From Paenibacillus sp. BIHB 4019 (GTDB lineage Bacteria > Bacillota > Bacilli > Paenibacillales > Paenibacillaceae): a stretch of DNA of 64,000 bases. The notes below the pieces were generated by a model that made no database searches, had not been told where the DNA came from, and was given only the letters and a program-made list of their open reading frames with translations. Each line of letters starts with the position of its first letter. Positions within the stretch are counted from its first letter, which is position 1. The translations under genes and the position numbers were made by a program. This document shows positions 7,947 through 18,068 of this stretch, in pieces. The stretch lies in assembly GCF_002741035.1 (NCBI RefSeq), contig NZ_CP016808.1:434001-498000 (forward strand). Reading direction: 5' to 3'.

Positions 7947-8218
7947 CTTCGTATCCGACTCCTGCCTTATGTATAGTTTGAACAATACTGTTATTATACC
8001 CAATACCTTACTGGGAATTTGTCGTAAGGTGGGAGCACGATTGTTCTTTTTTTGTTGTTTTTTTGTCGAATTACGTAGATTTAAGGTAAATATTTTGTGA
8101 TTTTTGAAATACTTTTCATTTTTCCTAAATTAGTGAACAGTGCTTGTACGAAAAAGCAAATAATAAAACCTGCCGACTAAGCACTTTCTAGTAGTGGCGC
8201 AGCATAAAAAAAGCAATG
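7947..8218. other. Intergenic stretch between the small ORF and the gltB terminator
   Basis: AT-rich DNA. It contains the TATAAT-like box for the small minus-strand ORF (around 7993-7998). Nothing else is supportable. Confidence 0.4.
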
Positions 8219-8251
8219 AAAAACGGCTCTCCTTATCGGAGAGCCGTTTTT
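8219..8251 (-). terminator. Intrinsic terminator of gltB
   Basis: Perfect arms CGGCTCTCC / GGAGAGCCG flanked by A-run and T-run, so it can work in both directions. It lies 25 bases beyond the gltB stop and shows that no small-subunit gene is cotranscribed. Confidence 0.92.
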
Positions 8252-8275
8252 CATTTATCTATTGGGCAACATGGA

Positions 8276-11200
8276 TCAGCCGCCTGTACGGGCAAGCTCT
8301 TTCATGCTAGCTTCAAATGCTGACAGCAGCGCTGCATCTTCCTTCAAACCGGAATCTTCAGCTTTGCGGATATACTCCAGCATTTTTTTGTAATCTTTCG
8401 GAATGACTTTTACGAATTTCTCAAGCGATAGATCCCAGTCATTCAATACACGTCCGCCAATGGCGCTATCTGTATAGGCAACATGGCGTTCAATCAAGCC
8501 GCGTAATTCAGCAATATCCGCTTCCTCTTCAAGACGCTCAAGCAATACCATTTCGATATTGCAATGCTTGTAGAAGTCGCCTTGCTCATCGTAGATGTAA
8601 GCAACGCCGCCGGACATCCCGGCTGCAAAGTTACGGCCAGTCTGACCAAGAATGACGACTCTGCCGCCCGTCATATATTCGCAGCCATGGTCGCCTACGC
8701 CTTCAACAACAACGCTCACTCCGCTGTTGCGAACCGCGAAACGCTCCCCAGCAATACCGCGAATATAAGCTTCGCCGCTAGTTGCTCCGTATAGTGCCGT
8801 GTTGCCGATAATGACATTTTCCTCAGCGGCAAAGGTTGCTTTCGACGAAGGTGCAACAATAACCTTGCCCCCTGAAAGTCCTTTACCTACGTAGTCATTC
8901 GAATCGCCTTCCAGCGATAGCGTAATCCCTTGCGGAACGAAAGCGCCAAAGCTTTGGCCTGCTGAACCAACGAAGTGGAAGGAAATTGTATCCTCTGGCA
9001 AGCCCTTCGCGCCATAACGACGAGTTACTTCACTGCCAAGCACTGTTCCAACAACGCGATTCGTATTCAAAATTGGGAATGTGCCGCGTACTTGCTCCCC
9101 ATTTTCCAAAGCGGCTTTCGCAGCTGGTACCAGTTCCTGAACATCAAGCGACAAATCCAAACCGTGGTTTTGCTCTTGTGCACAGTAACGAATAGCATCC
9201 TGAGATACTTCCGGTTGATACAACAGCGGCGTCAGGTCAAGACCTTTCGCTTTGTAATGCTCAGCCAGATGCTTCGCTTCAAGAATATCTACACGGCCAA
9301 CCATTTCCTGAATCGTACGGAAACCAAGCTCAGCCATAATTTCGCGCAGCTCTTCACCAACGAAACGCAAGTAGTTGACTACATGGCTCGGATCGCCCAT
9401 AAATTTCGCGCGCAGCTCTGGATTTTGCGTGGCTACGCCGACCGGACACGTATCCAACTGGCAAACGCGCATCATTACACAGCCAAGTACGACAAGCGGT
9501 GCTGTCGAGAAGCCATATTCTTCAGCGCCGAGCAAAACAGCGATCGCAACATCGCGTCCGTTCATCATTTTGCCATCGGTTTCAAGCGTAACGCGATCAC
9601 GCAGATTGTTGATCATCAGCGTCTGGTGCGTCTCAGCCAAACCAAGCTCCCACGGCAGTCCGGCATGTCGAATCGAGTTCATCGGAGATGCTCCCGTTCC
9701 TCCATCATAACCGCTGACCATAATAATATCGGCACGGCCTTTAGCAACACCTGCTGCAATCGTACCAACGCCAACCTCGGATACGAGTTTTACGTTAATG
9801 CGCGCGCGCGGGTTAGCATTTTTCAAATCATGAACAAGCTCAGCCAAATCCTCGATGGAATAAATATCATGATGAGGCGGCGGCGAGATCAAGCCTACGC
9901 CCGGCGTGGAGCCCCGAACCTCAGCAACCCAAGGGTATACTTTACGTCCTGGCAGCTGTCCGCCTTCTCCTGGCTTCGCGCCTTGCGCCATCTTGATTTG
10001 AATTTCATCCGCATTGACCAAATAGTTGCTCGTTACGCCGAAACGTCCCGATGCCACCTGCTTGATTGCACTGCGGCGGGAATCGCCGTTCTCATCCGGA
10101 ATGAAGCGCGCTGGATCCTCGCCGCCTTCTCCCGTATTCGAACGTCCGCCAAGGCGGTTCATCGCAATCGCTAGGCTTTCGTGCGCTTCCTTGCTGATCG
10201 AGCCGAAGGACATAGCGCCGGTCTTGAAGCGTTTCATAATCGATTCCAGCGGTTCAACCTCTTCGATTGGAATCGCCGTTCTGCCATCCTTGAACCTTAG
10301 CAATGAACGAAGCATCATATGCTTCTTGTCCTCGCCTTGAACAAGATTGGAGAATTTTTTGTACAGCTTATAATCATTGGAGCGAGCCGCCATTTGCAGA
10401 GTGTGGATCGTCTGCGGACTAAACAGGTGGTCCTCGCCGTCTTTACGCCATTGGTATTCGCCGCCAGACTCAAGCTCCGTTACACGGCCTTCTTGGTCAG
10501 CGTAAGCCAAGTTGTGATATTTCAGCGTTTCTTCTGCAATTACATCAAGCCCAATACCGCCGATACGCGAAGGTGTCCAAGTGAAATATTCATTTATGAG
10601 TTCCTCTTTCAAGCCAAGCGCCTCGAAAATTTGAGCGCCACGGTACGATTGAATCGTGGAAATACCCATTTTGGACAATACTTTCGTAACGCCTTTAGTA
10701 GCAGCTTTAATGAAGTTTTTGACCGCTTTCTCATGCGAAATATTTCTCAGCAAGCCTTGGCGAATCATATCATCAAGCGTCTCAAATGCCAAATACGGGT
10801 TAACCGCACTCACGCCGTAGCCGAGCAGCAGCGCAAAGTGATGAACCTCGCGCGGATCGCCGGATTCAAGCAAAATTGCTACTTTAGTCCGCGTGCCTTG
10901 ACGAATCAAATGGTGATGCAATGCGGATACGGCAAGCAATGCCGGAATCGCTGCATTTTCCTTATCGATACCGCGGTCGGATAAAATAAGAATGTTATGC
11001 CCTTTGTCGATAACGCGGTCTGCTGCTTCGCACATTTGCTTCAGTGCTGCGCGCAGTCCCTCTTCCCCTTCACTTGCCGTGAAGAAGATCGGCAGCGTAA
11101 TCGACTTGAAGCCCGGACGGCGAACATGGCGAAGCTTCGCAAACTGTTCGTTGGAAAGGAGCGGTGTCTCCAGCTTAATGTGGCGCGCACTTTCCGGCTC

Positions 11201-12877
11201 CGGATTCAATAGATTGCGCTCAGGTCCGATTGTCGTGCCTACTGCAGTAATGATTTCCTCACGAATCGAATCGATTGGCGGGTTCGTTACTTGCGCAAAC
11301 AGCTGTTTGAAATAGTTGTACAAACGCTGCGGACGATCCGACAATACAGCAAGCGGAGCGTCATAGCCCATTGAAGCAATCGGCTCCATGCCGCTGCTTG
11401 CCATAGGCTCAAGCACTTTGCGCAAATCCTCAAACGTATAACCGAAAGATTGCTGGCGCTGCTGTACCGTCGCATGATCAAGCTCAGGCAATTCAGGCGC
11501 ATCCGGCAAATCTTCAAGATCGATCAAATGCTCGTTCAGCCACTCGCGATAAGGGTGCTCTGTCGCAATTTGCTTCTTCACTTCCTCATCGGAAATGATG
11601 CGGCCTTCCTTCGTATCGATCAGCAGCATCATGCCTGGACGCAGACGGTCTTTGTATAAAATGTCCTCTGGCGGAATGACAACGGTACCCGCCTCGGAGC
11701 CCAAAATGATATGGTCATCCTTCGTCACATAATAACGAGCTGGACGCAAACCGTTGCGGTCCAAGAAAGCGCCGATCTGCACGCCATCTGTAAAGGCCAT
11801 TGCAGCCGGTCCATCCCAAGGCTCCATTAATGTGCTGTGGTATTCGTAGAAAGCTTTCTTGTCATCATCCATGCCTTCGTGGTTGGACCATGGTTCAGGA
11901 ACCATCATCATTGCCGCATGCGGCAATGAACGGCCGGACAAGTATAGGAATTCCAGCGTATTGTCAAACATCGCAGTATCCGAGCCATCTGGATTAATAA
12001 TCGGTTTAATTTTGTCCATATCGCTGCCGAACAATTCCGTCTCGAACAGCGTTTGGCGCGCATGCATCCAGTTCACATTGCCGCGGAGCGTATTAATCTC
12101 GCCGTTGTGAATTAAATAATGGAACGGATGGGCACGTTCCCAGCTTGGGAAAGTGTTCGTACTGAAACGGGAATGGACAAGCGCCATCGCTGTAACGACA
12201 GACTCATCATTAAGCTCCACATAGAAGGAGCCAACCTGTTCAGTCGTAAGCATGCCTTTGTAGACGATTTTCTTCGTGGACAAGCTCGGGAAATAGAACA
12301 TTTCTCCGCCTTCTTTGCCCGAGAAGCGAATGGCGATTTCCGCACGTTTGCGAATGACATACAGCTTGCGCTCGAATGCCAAGACGTCCTTCAAGCTTTC
12401 GTTCTTGCCAATAAATACTTGGCGGACAAAAGGCTTAACCGACTTAGCAGATTGACCGAGCTTTGCATCATTCGTCGGCACGGTACGCCAAGCGATAAGC
12501 GACTGGCCTTCTTCACGAATAATAGTTTCAAGATCGTTCTCCAGCGAACGGCGAACGTTCTCATCCTGCGGCAGAAACACCATACCTACGGCATATTCGC
12601 CTTCGCTTGGCAGCTCCACTTCCATGCGTTTCAGCTCATTTGCAAAAAACGCATGTGGAATTTGAAGCATAATGCCTGCTCCATCTCCCGTGTTTGGTTC
12701 GCTGCCTTGACCGCCGCGATGCTCCATATTCTCCAGCAACGTCAGCGCCTGGCGAATAATCTTGTGCGACTTTCTTCCTTTGATGTTCGCCACGAATCCC
12801 ATGCCGCATGCATCTTTCTCAAATTGAGGATCATACAGACCTTGTTTCGGCGGTAATCCAAAAATTTTCTCTTTCAT
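8276..12877 (-). CDS. gltB: Glutamate synthase (NADPH-type) large subunit
   Basis: Converts glutamine plus 2-oxoglutarate to two glutamates in ammonia assimilation. From the ATG at 12877 (AAAGG 10 bases upstream) the protein has 1533 residues, normal for the family. Domains in order: class II glutaminase whose nucleophile is Cys24 (DACGMG), exposed after removal of a short propeptide; central domain; FMN-binding synthase domain; the 3Fe-4S motif [12 protein letters not shown]; and a C-terminal beta-helix GXGXG domain. The match to Bacillus GltA is close throughout. The small subunit (gltD) is not adjacent. A more upstream ATG gives 30 extra unconserved residues and is rejected. Confidence 0.97.
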   Translation of the reverse strand: MKEKIFGLPPKQGLYDPQFEKDACGMGFVANIKGRKSHKIIRQALTLLENMEHRGGQGSEPNTGDGAGIMLQIPHAFFANELKRMEVELPSEGEYAVGMVFLPQDENVRRSLENDLETIIREEGQSLIAWRTVPTNDAKLGQSAKSVKPFVRQVFIGKNESLKDVLAFERKLYVIRKRAEIAIRFSGKEGGEMFYFPSLSTKKIVYKGMLTTEQVGSFYVELNDESVVTAMALVHSRFSTNTFPSWERAHPFHYLIHNGEINTLRGNVNWMHARQTLFETELFGSDMDKIKPIINPDGSDTAMFDNTLEFLYLSGRSLPHAAMMMVPEPWSNHEGMDDDKKAFYEYHSTLMEPWDGPAAMAFTDGVQIGAFLDRNGLRPARYYVTKDDHIILGSEAGTVVIPPEDILYKDRLRPGMMLLIDTKEGRIISDEEVKKQIATEHPYREWLNEHLIDLEDLPDAPELPELDHATVQQRQQSFGYTFEDLRKVLEPMASSGMEPIASMGYDAPLAVLSDRPQRLYNYFKQLFAQVTNPPIDSIREEIITAVGTTIGPERNLLNPEPESARHIKLETPLLSNEQFAKLRHVRRPGFKSITLPIFFTASEGEEGLRAALKQMCEAADRVIDKGHNILILSDRGIDKENAAIPALLAVSALHHHLIRQGTRTKVAILLESGDPREVHHFALLLGYGVSAVNPYLAFETLDDMIRQGLLRNISHEKAVKNFIKAATKGVTKVLSKMGISTIQSYRGAQIFEALGLKEELINEYFTWTPSRIGGIGLDVIAEETLKYHNLAYADQEGRVTELESGGEYQWRKDGEDHLFSPQTIHTLQMAARSNDYKLYKKFSNLVQGEDKKHMMLRSLLRFKDGRTAIPIEEVEPLESIMKRFKTGAMSFGSISKEAHESLAIAMNRLGGRSNTGEGGEDPARFIPDENGDSRRSAIKQVASGRFGVTSNYLVNADEIQIKMAQGAKPGEGGQLPGRKVYPWVAEVRGSTPGVGLISPPPHHDIYSIEDLAELVHDLKNANPRARINVKLVSEVGVGTIAAGVAKGRADIIMVSGYDGGTGASPMNSIRHAGLPWELGLAETHQTLMINNLRDRVTLETDGKMMNGRDVAIAVLLGAEEYGFSTAPLVVLGCVMMRVCQLDTCPVGVATQNPELRAKFMGDPSHVVNYLRFVGEELREIMAELGFRTIQEMVGRVDILEAKHLAEHYKAKGLDLTPLLYQPEVSQDAIRYCAQEQNHGLDLSLDVQELVPAAKAALENGEQVRGTFPILNTNRVVGTVLGSEVTRRYGAKGLPEDTISFHFVGSAGQSFGAFVPQGITLSLEGDSNDYVGKGLSGGKVIVAPSSKATFAAEENVIIGNTALYGATSGEAYIRGIAGERFAVRNSGVSVVVEGVGDHGCEYMTGGRVVILGQTGRNFAAGMSGGVAYIYDEQGDFYKHCNIEMVLLERLEEEADIAELRGLIERHVAYTDSAIGGRVLNDWDLSLEKFVKVIPKDYKKMLEYIRKAEDSGLKEDAALLSAFEASMKELARTGG

Positions 12878-13354
12878 TGTGTGCAACCTTTCTATCAGAA
12901 GATTTTTGGGGCGTGCATAACGGAACCAAGCCGATCGCTGTGAGAACAAGCAGTAATGCTTCATCAAACAGGCTTGTTGCTTGATAGCAAAGCGGGTAGC
13001 AGAGCCTATCCGCTTTGCTTATCACTTTGCATAATTACTCAAACGACTGTATCCGGCAGCGCGCCGAATAGGTGTACACAAACTTTTTAGCTGCACTCGC
13101 AGGGAAACGTTCGTGTTATGTTGAATAAAATTAAGCAGCGCTGCGGGGATCGTTTGAGGTTGACCATATTCCGGGCTGTATTCCGCCACTTGCGATTATT
13201 ACAGTATTTTAACATCAGGCCAAAACGGAATCAATTTAATATTTTCATAATTGGGAGCAGAACGGCAATGTTCGTGTTCTTACTGCAAACTTTATACACA
13301 ATTATGCAAATGAATGAAAACCCGCTGCTACTATTTTATCAAAAGGAAGTGTGT
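12878..13354. promoter_or_regulatory. Divergent region between gltB and the SGNH hydrolase gene
   Basis: Non-coding. A 9-bp stem GCAAAGCGG / CCGCTTTGC (12987-13018) lies about 110 bases before the gltB start and would fold in its leader. No tRNA-like or known riboswitch structure was recognised. An in-frame upstream extension of the hydrolase gene covers part of it but lacks a ribosome site and would place a signal peptide internally. Confidence 0.5.
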
Positions 13355-14647
13355 ATGTTGTCTGGAAAGTGGAGGAAAGTGTCGTTTCTATTTATAATTA
13401 TCGGTTTATTAATGGCTTCACCCGGCTTGAAAACAGCTGCCGCTGCAGAAGAAGATGCGGCTGCATCCTATCAGATCGTAGCGCTTGGAGATTCGCTTAC
13501 GGCCGGTTATGAGTTTGGCTTTGATGCAAAATCTGTGCCCTATGGCTATGTGGAGCACGTATATGAGCAGGCACTATTCCAGGGGCTTCGCGCGGAATAT
13601 GTCAATTATGGCCTGCTTGGGCTGACGTCAACAGGCTTTAGCCACTTGCTTGGAGCGGTTAAAGATGGCAAAAGCGCCACTGTGAGCGATGTGCAGCCTG
13701 GCCTGAAAGATCCGCGCGCCGCTAGCATTATTGGCGATGCCGCAAAAATCGGAAGCAGCATCCGCGGCGCCGATCTGATCGTCATGACGATTGGCGGCAA
13801 TGATCTGCTTGGTGTAGCTGCACAAATCACTTCCACAACGACAGATGAGGAGAAGGCACAGCTGCTGCAGGCTGCACTGACTCAATATGAAACGGGACTG
13901 ACTGCAGGGCTGCAGGCAGTAACGTCAATCGCGCCAAAAGCGAAACTCGTGATCGCCGATCAATATATGCCGATTCCGGCAACGATTACGGTTGGCAGCC
14001 TAAGCTTTCCTCTGCCTCCAGATGCAGCACGCCTGCGCGAATTTGAATTGCTGGCGCTGAGCCAGCTAAATGAAAAGCTAAAAACGATTGTTGCCGCTAT
14101 AAAAGCGGAGGGCATCGATATTTCCATCACTGAAGTCAGCAAGCCTTTTGTCGGCAAGGAGCTGGAATATACGTCAATCGCCAACAGCGATGTCCACCCG
14201 ACTCGCCTTGGGTACGCCGCTATGGGTCACACTTATTCTACCACAATATGGAATAAATATTTGAATGTTCGCACTCGCCCAGCGAATGTGCCCGTCTCGG
14301 TAGTTGTACGCGGCAAGGAACTGCCAGCTGCATCCCCTGCTACCATGAAGAGCAATCGCACCTTCGTACCGATGCGCGACATTACAGATGCCATTGGAGC
14401 GAAGCTTGTCTGGAACAAAACGAGCCAAACGGCAACCGTTTCCTACAATAAACATACGGTAGCGTTTACGATTGGATCGTCAACCATACTCGTTGATGGC
14501 GTGAAGAAAAAACTGAACAGTCCTGCCGCTTATTTGCAAAAGAACGGCAAAGAGCAAAAAACCTATTTGCCGCTAGCGGTCCTCTCCGAGGAGCTTGGCT
14601 TGCAGGTTACTTACCGCAGTACGCTTCAAGCTGTCTTCATCAACTAG
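13355..14647 (+). CDS. Secreted SGNH/GDSL hydrolase with copper-amine-oxidase-like stalk domain
   Basis: Esterase or lipase-type protein of 430 residues. The start at 13355 is chosen because AAAAGGAAG lies just upstream and a signal peptide follows at once (basic MLSGKWRK, hydrophobic core, cleavage near AAAA-EE). The SGNH blocks are visible: GDSLTAGYE with the nucleophile Ser, TIGGNDLLG with the Asn, and DVHPTRLGY with the catalytic Asp and His. From about residue 310 follows a copper amine oxidase N-terminal-like domain (TFVPMRDITDAIGAKLVWN), a wall-associated stalk common in Paenibacillus exoproteins. A terminator follows. The natural ester substrate is unknown; deacetylation of a polysaccharide is possible. 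Confidence 0.88.
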   Translation: MLSGKWRKVSFLFIIIGLLMASPGLKTAAAAEEDAAASYQIVALGDSLTAGYEFGFDAKSVPYGYVEHVYEQALFQGLRAEYVNYGLLGLTSTGFSHLLGAVKDGKSATVSDVQPGLKDPRAASIIGDAAKIGSSIRGADLIVMTIGGNDLLGVAAQITSTTTDEEKAQLLQAALTQYETGLTAGLQAVTSIAPKAKLVIADQYMPIPATITVGSLSFPLPPDAARLREFELLALSQLNEKLKTIVAAIKAEGIDISITEVSKPFVGKELEYTSIANSDVHPTRLGYAAMGHTYSTTIWNKYLNVRTRPANVPVSVVVRGKELPAASPATMKSNRTFVPMRDITDAIGAKLVWNKTSQTATVSYNKHTVAFTIGSSTILVDGVKKKLNSPAAYLQKNGKEQKTYLPLAVLSEELGLQVTYRSTLQAVFIN

Positions 14648-14690
14648 CTTTACGCTGGGAAAGCAGGCAGGCGCAAGACTAGTCATAAAT

Positions 14691-14735
14691 AAAACAAATG
14701 GCAGCCGTCCCAAGTGAACGACTGCCATTTGTTTT
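14691..14735. terminator. Bidirectional terminator between convergent genes
   Basis: Arms AAAACAAATGGCAG / CTGCCATTTGTTTT, 14 bp perfect, serving both the hydrolase gene on the left and kapB on the right. Confidence 0.93.
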
Positions 14736-14775
14736 ATCCGATTGGCGCAGCCCAATCCAGAGGCTGCATCAACGG

Positions 14776-15162
14776 CTACTTGTATTGCTTTCCAAGCTGC
14801 TCAAGCAAAGCAAGCCCCTGCTCGGACCAGCGCTTTAACCGGTCAAGCGTAGCTGCTTCGGCTTCCAAAGCCGCATGCAGCGATTCGCGGTAATCCGGCA
14901 CATGGCCGCTAAAGGTCTGCAGCTGGCGCAGCGGAATCATCGTCTTCTCTGTATAGGCCAGTGCCGGCCGCTCATGAAATAGCGGTACATCCGGCTCATA
15001 CGGATGATGCAGGTCACCTTGCTGTGGATGCTTAAGGACAGCCAGCACCTTGAACAAGGCACGGGGCCCATGCAATTCCATTACTTCTCCTACATATAAT
15101 CCCGATCTTACTTCCGCTTTTACAATGGCTCCGACTTCAAACGTGCTTCTTGCTTCTTCCAT
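14776..15162 (-). CDS. kapB: Kinase-associated lipoprotein B homologue
   Basis: Protein of 128 residues closely matching KapB of Bacillus: GAIVKAEVRSGLYVGEV near the N-terminus and HPQQGDLHHPYEPDVPLFHER with RPALAYTEKT in the centre are the hallmark stretches. KapB is needed for the sporulation kinase KinB to feed the phosphorelay in B. subtilis. As in many homologues no lipobox is present here, so the historic lipoprotein name may not apply. AGGAGG lies 8 bases before the ATG. No kinase gene is adjacent, but a KinB-like kinase lies at 49323-51005. Confidence 0.9.
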   Translation of the reverse strand: MEEARSTFEVGAIVKAEVRSGLYVGEVMELHGPRALFKVLAVLKHPQQGDLHHPYEPDVPLFHERPALAYTEKTMIPLRQLQTFSGHVPDYRESLHAALEAEAATLDRLKRWSEQGLALLEQLGKQYK

Positions 15163-15187
15163 TAAGCATGCCTCCTACTTATTATGC

Positions 15188-15214
15188 CCGTTATAAGAGT
15201 AATACTTATAACGG
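15188..15214. promoter_or_regulatory. Perfect 10-bp inverted repeat upstream of kapB
   Basis: CCGTTATAAG and CTTATAACGG, separated by 7 bases, lie 26 bases before the kapB start in the divergent region shared with the glycosyltransferase gene. No T-tract follows, so a dimeric-regulator operator is more likely than a terminator. The remainder of 15163-15462 shows no convincing gene. Confidence 0.55.
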
Positions 15215-15462
15215 CTTATATTTTAAATGAAACGATCATAATGAATAATCTGCTTCCGGTTAATGCCATTCTAATCATAATGGACAATAGCACCGGCAGG
15301 CAAGCTCTGAACCCCTCTGCTTGCGACAGGTTGCTGCATCAGCATATTGAGCAAGCTGCTAATGAACGCAACAGGGGTGGCTGCTTGCATTTTAATAACC
15401 TGGAATGACTTGTGTTCCCAACCTTGGCGACGTATTATGGAATTAGAAAAGTAGGTGACATT

Positions 15463-16578
15463 ATGCGTAAGAAAAGAGTGCTGCTGCTCTCCGAGGGCTT
15501 CGGCTCGGGACATACGCAAGCCGCATATGCTTTAGCGGCGGGATTGCGCCAAATTAACCCCGAGATTCAAACCCGCGTTATCGAGCTGGGCAAATTTCTT
15601 AATCCGGTTGTCGGGCCATGGATTATGTCTGCTTATCGCAAAACCGTAAGCAAACAGCCAAAAATGGTCGGCCTGATGTATCGCAGCAATTACAAGAAAT
15701 CGCTTAACCGCTTTACGCAGCTTGCTCTTCATCGCATGTTCTATACACAAACGTCGCAGGTTATTTCCCAGTTGAAGCCGGATCTTATCGTATGTACGCA
15801 TCCTGTTCCCAATGCAGTTGTAGGCAGGCTAAAGCGTCTTGGACTACATATTCCGCTTTACACGCTTATTACCGATTACGATGCTCATGGCGCATGGGTC
15901 AATCCGGAAGTCAGCAAATACCTGGTATCTACCCCGCTTGTGAGAAACAAGCTGATGGAGCGCGGCGTAATACCCATGAAGATAGAAGTGACCGGCATTC
16001 CGGTACATCCGAACTTCTGGACAACCTACGACAAGCAGGAGCTGCTGCAAAAGTTCAACTTAAAGCCGATGCCTACCGTGCTTATAATGGGTGGCGGGTG
16101 GGGATTGATGTATGAAGACAATCTCCTTGAATATATGACCAAGTGGCGCGACAACATACAGTTGATATTCTGCGTAGGCAGCAATGAGAAGGTAAGGGAG
16201 AAAATGCTCTCGAGTACGAAGTTTCAGCATCCGAACATTCAAGTGCTCGGGTTTACGAACGAGATCAGCAAGCTGATGGACATTGCCGATCTGCTCGTGA
16301 CGAAGCCTGGCGGGATGACCTGTACCGAAGGCATGAGCAAAGGAATGCCGATGCTCTTCTATGAACCGATTCCGGGACAGGAAGAAGAAAACTGCGAATA
16401 TTTTATCCGCAATGGCTTTGGTGAAATGCTTGATTCTGCTGCAATGGTAGATAAGTGGTTTGCCATGATTCAGGAACCGTATACCTCAGGCCAATTCCGA
16501 GAAAGCTTGCTAACGAAGCGCAACCAACAATACGACCCGAAGAGCTGCCCGAATGCCGTCCTGCGTTTAATGCAGTGA
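15463..16578 (+). CDS. Glycolipid glycosyltransferase, MGDG synthase/UgtP family
   Basis: Family GT28 enzyme of 371 residues that transfers a sugar from UDP to diacylglycerol or a related lipid at the inner membrane face. The N-terminal domain has LSEGFGSGHTQAAYAL, the MGDG synthase signature; the C-terminal domain has the donor site KPGGMTCTEGMSKGMPML followed by PIPGQEEEN. The start at 15463 (RBS TAGGTG 8 bases upstream) removes 17 unconserved residues. In B. subtilis UgtP makes the glucolipid anchor of lipoteichoic acid. The exact sugar and acceptor here are not determinable; a processive monoglucosyl or galactosyl transferase is equally possible. Confidence 0.82.
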   Translation: MRKKRVLLLSEGFGSGHTQAAYALAAGLRQINPEIQTRVIELGKFLNPVVGPWIMSAYRKTVSKQPKMVGLMYRSNYKKSLNRFTQLALHRMFYTQTSQVISQLKPDLIVCTHPVPNAVVGRLKRLGLHIPLYTLITDYDAHGAWVNPEVSKYLVSTPLVRNKLMERGVIPMKIEVTGIPVHPNFWTTYDKQELLQKFNLKPMPTVLIMGGGWGLMYEDNLLEYMTKWRDNIQLIFCVGSNEKVREKMLSSTKFQHPNIQVLGFTNEISKLMDIADLLVTKPGGMTCTEGMSKGMPMLFYEPIPGQEEENCEYFIRNGFGEMLDSAAMVDKWFAMIQEPYTSGQFRESLLTKRNQQYDPKSCPNAVLRLMQ

Positions 16579-16627
16579 CGGCGTTTTTGTCAGACTCATC
16601 GGCCAATCGATAAGGAGTGGAAAGCGA

Positions 16628-18043
16628 ATGAAGGAACGCAGCATGGACGGTAAAACGATTATTTTACGGGTGGAAATCGATATTCAGCAAGCACAGTTCG
16701 GCAAGGCCGCGACGGCTATTGAAACTGCTGGCGGCGATATTATTGCGATTGACGTCATTCATACCGATAAAACAACGACCGTACGGGACTTAACCGTCAA
16801 GATGACCGAAGCAGGCACAGCCGATCGTATTTCCTCGGCTCTTGGCACGCTGCCCGGCATCCGCCTTCAGCACATTTCCGATCGTACCTTTCTGCTCCAC
16901 CTTGGTGGCAAAATTACGGTTCAGCCAAAAACGCCCATACAGAACCGTGACGATCTCTCGCGCGTTTATACGCCAGACGTCGCAAGAGTATGCCAAGCGA
17001 TTGAACAGGATCCGTCCAAAGCATTTACGCTCACGATTAAACGCAACACCGTCGCTGTCGTCTCAGATGGCAGTGCCGTGCTCGGGCTTGGCAATATCGG
17101 GCCATATGCCGCAATGCCTGTCATGGAGGGCAAGGCGATGCTGTTCAAGCAATTTGCAGACGTTGATGCGTTTCCCATTTGCCTCGATACCCAAGATACG
17201 GAACAGATTATTCAAGCCGTCAAACAATTAGCGCCGGGTTTCGGCGGCATTAATCTAGAAGATATTTCCGCTCCGCGCTGCTTTGAGATCGAACGCCGAT
17301 TGCGTGAAGAGCTTGATATCCCTGTGTTTCACGATGATCAGCACGGTACAGCCGTCGTCCTGTTCGCCGCTATGCTGAACGCGCTCAAGCTGACGGGGAG
17401 AAACATTTCTAATACGCGCTTCGTTATATGTGGTATTGGAGCAGCGGGTACGGCTTGCACCAAGATGCTGCTTGCCGGCGGCGCAAAACATATTATTGGG
17501 GTCGACCGTGAAGGGATTTTAACCGCTGACCGCCATTATGACAATGGCATGTGGCAGTGGTACGCCGAACATACAAATGCAGAGAAGAAGTCGGGCCATT
17601 TGTCCGAGGCGCTTGCTGGTGCAGATGTATTTATTGGCGTATCGGCGGGCGGAATTTTGACCAGAGCGCATATTGAATCGATGAATGCAGAGCCGATCGT
17701 ATTTGCTATGGCGAATCCCGAGCCTGAAATTCGTCCCGAGCTGGTCGAGGATATCGTTGCTGTGTTTGCAACAGGCCGATCCGACTATCCGAATCAAATT
17801 AACAACGTGCTGTGCTTTCCGGGCATTTTCCGCGGGGCGCTCGATAGCCGTGCAACTACCGTCAATGAAGAAATGAAGCTGGCTGCCGCTGAAGCAATTG
17901 CTTCTGTCATTAGCGATGACGAGCTCAGCCCGATGTATATTATCCCAAGCGTTTTCAATGCCAAAGTCGTCGAAGAGGTGCGAAAACGCGTCATCCATGC
18001 TGCTATCGAAAGCGGTGTAGCTCGCAGACATCCGCGCGAATAG
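16628..18043 (+). CDS. NAD(P)-dependent malic enzyme with N-terminal ACT domain
   Basis: Decarboxylates malate to pyruvate. The N-terminal 80 residues form an ACT-type ligand-binding domain ([19 protein letters not shown]), then the malic enzyme fold: [20 protein letters not shown], the metal site FHDDQHGTA, and a Rossmann nucleotide site [12 protein letters not shown]. Length 471 fits the short bacterial ACT-malic enzymes. AAGGAG lies 10 bases before the ATG; an alternative start is Met6. It begins 49 bases after the glycosyltransferase gene and may share its transcript. The ACT domain suggests allosteric control by a small metabolite. Confidence 0.92.
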   Translation: MKERSMDGKTIILRVEIDIQQAQFGKAATAIETAGGDIIAIDVIHTDKTTTVRDLTVKMTEAGTADRISSALGTLPGIRLQHISDRTFLLHLGGKITVQPKTPIQNRDDLSRVYTPDVARVCQAIEQDPSKAFTLTIKRNTVAVVSDGSAVLGLGNIGPYAAMPVMEGKAMLFKQFADVDAFPICLDTQDTEQIIQAVKQLAPGFGGINLEDISAPRCFEIERRLREELDIPVFHDDQHGTAVVLFAAMLNALKLTGRNISNTRFVICGIGAAGTACTKMLLAGGAKHIIGVDREGILTADRHYDNGMWQWYAEHTNAEKKSGHLSEALAGADVFIGVSAGGILTRAHIESMNAEPIVFAMANPEPEIRPELVEDIVAVFATGRSDYPNQINNVLCFPGIFRGALDSRATTVNEEMKLAAAEAIASVISDDELSPMYIIPSVFNAKVVEEVRKRVIHAAIESGVARRHPRE

Positions 18044-18068
18044 CCTCACAGAAAGGAAGAAATGATAC

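Noticed and set aside
7840..8100. Plus-strand frame of 86 codons after the Xre gene
   Set aside because: No ribosome site and a low-complexity Phe/Cys-rich end; the minus-strand 36-codon ORF in the same place is more credible.
8975..10174. Long plus-strand reading frame of 399 codons
   Set aside because: It lies antisense to gltB, which is complete and conserved; no ribosome site and the peptide resembles nothing. It is a shadow of codon bias.
13118..13354. N-terminal extension of the SGNH hydrolase
   Set aside because: It would bury the signal peptide 80 residues deep and has no ribosome site; the internal ATG at 13355 has both.
15271..15405. Small minus-strand ORF upstream of kapB
   Set aside because: Weak ribosome site, no recognisable pattern, and a regulatory palindrome lies between it and kapB; not supportable as a gene.
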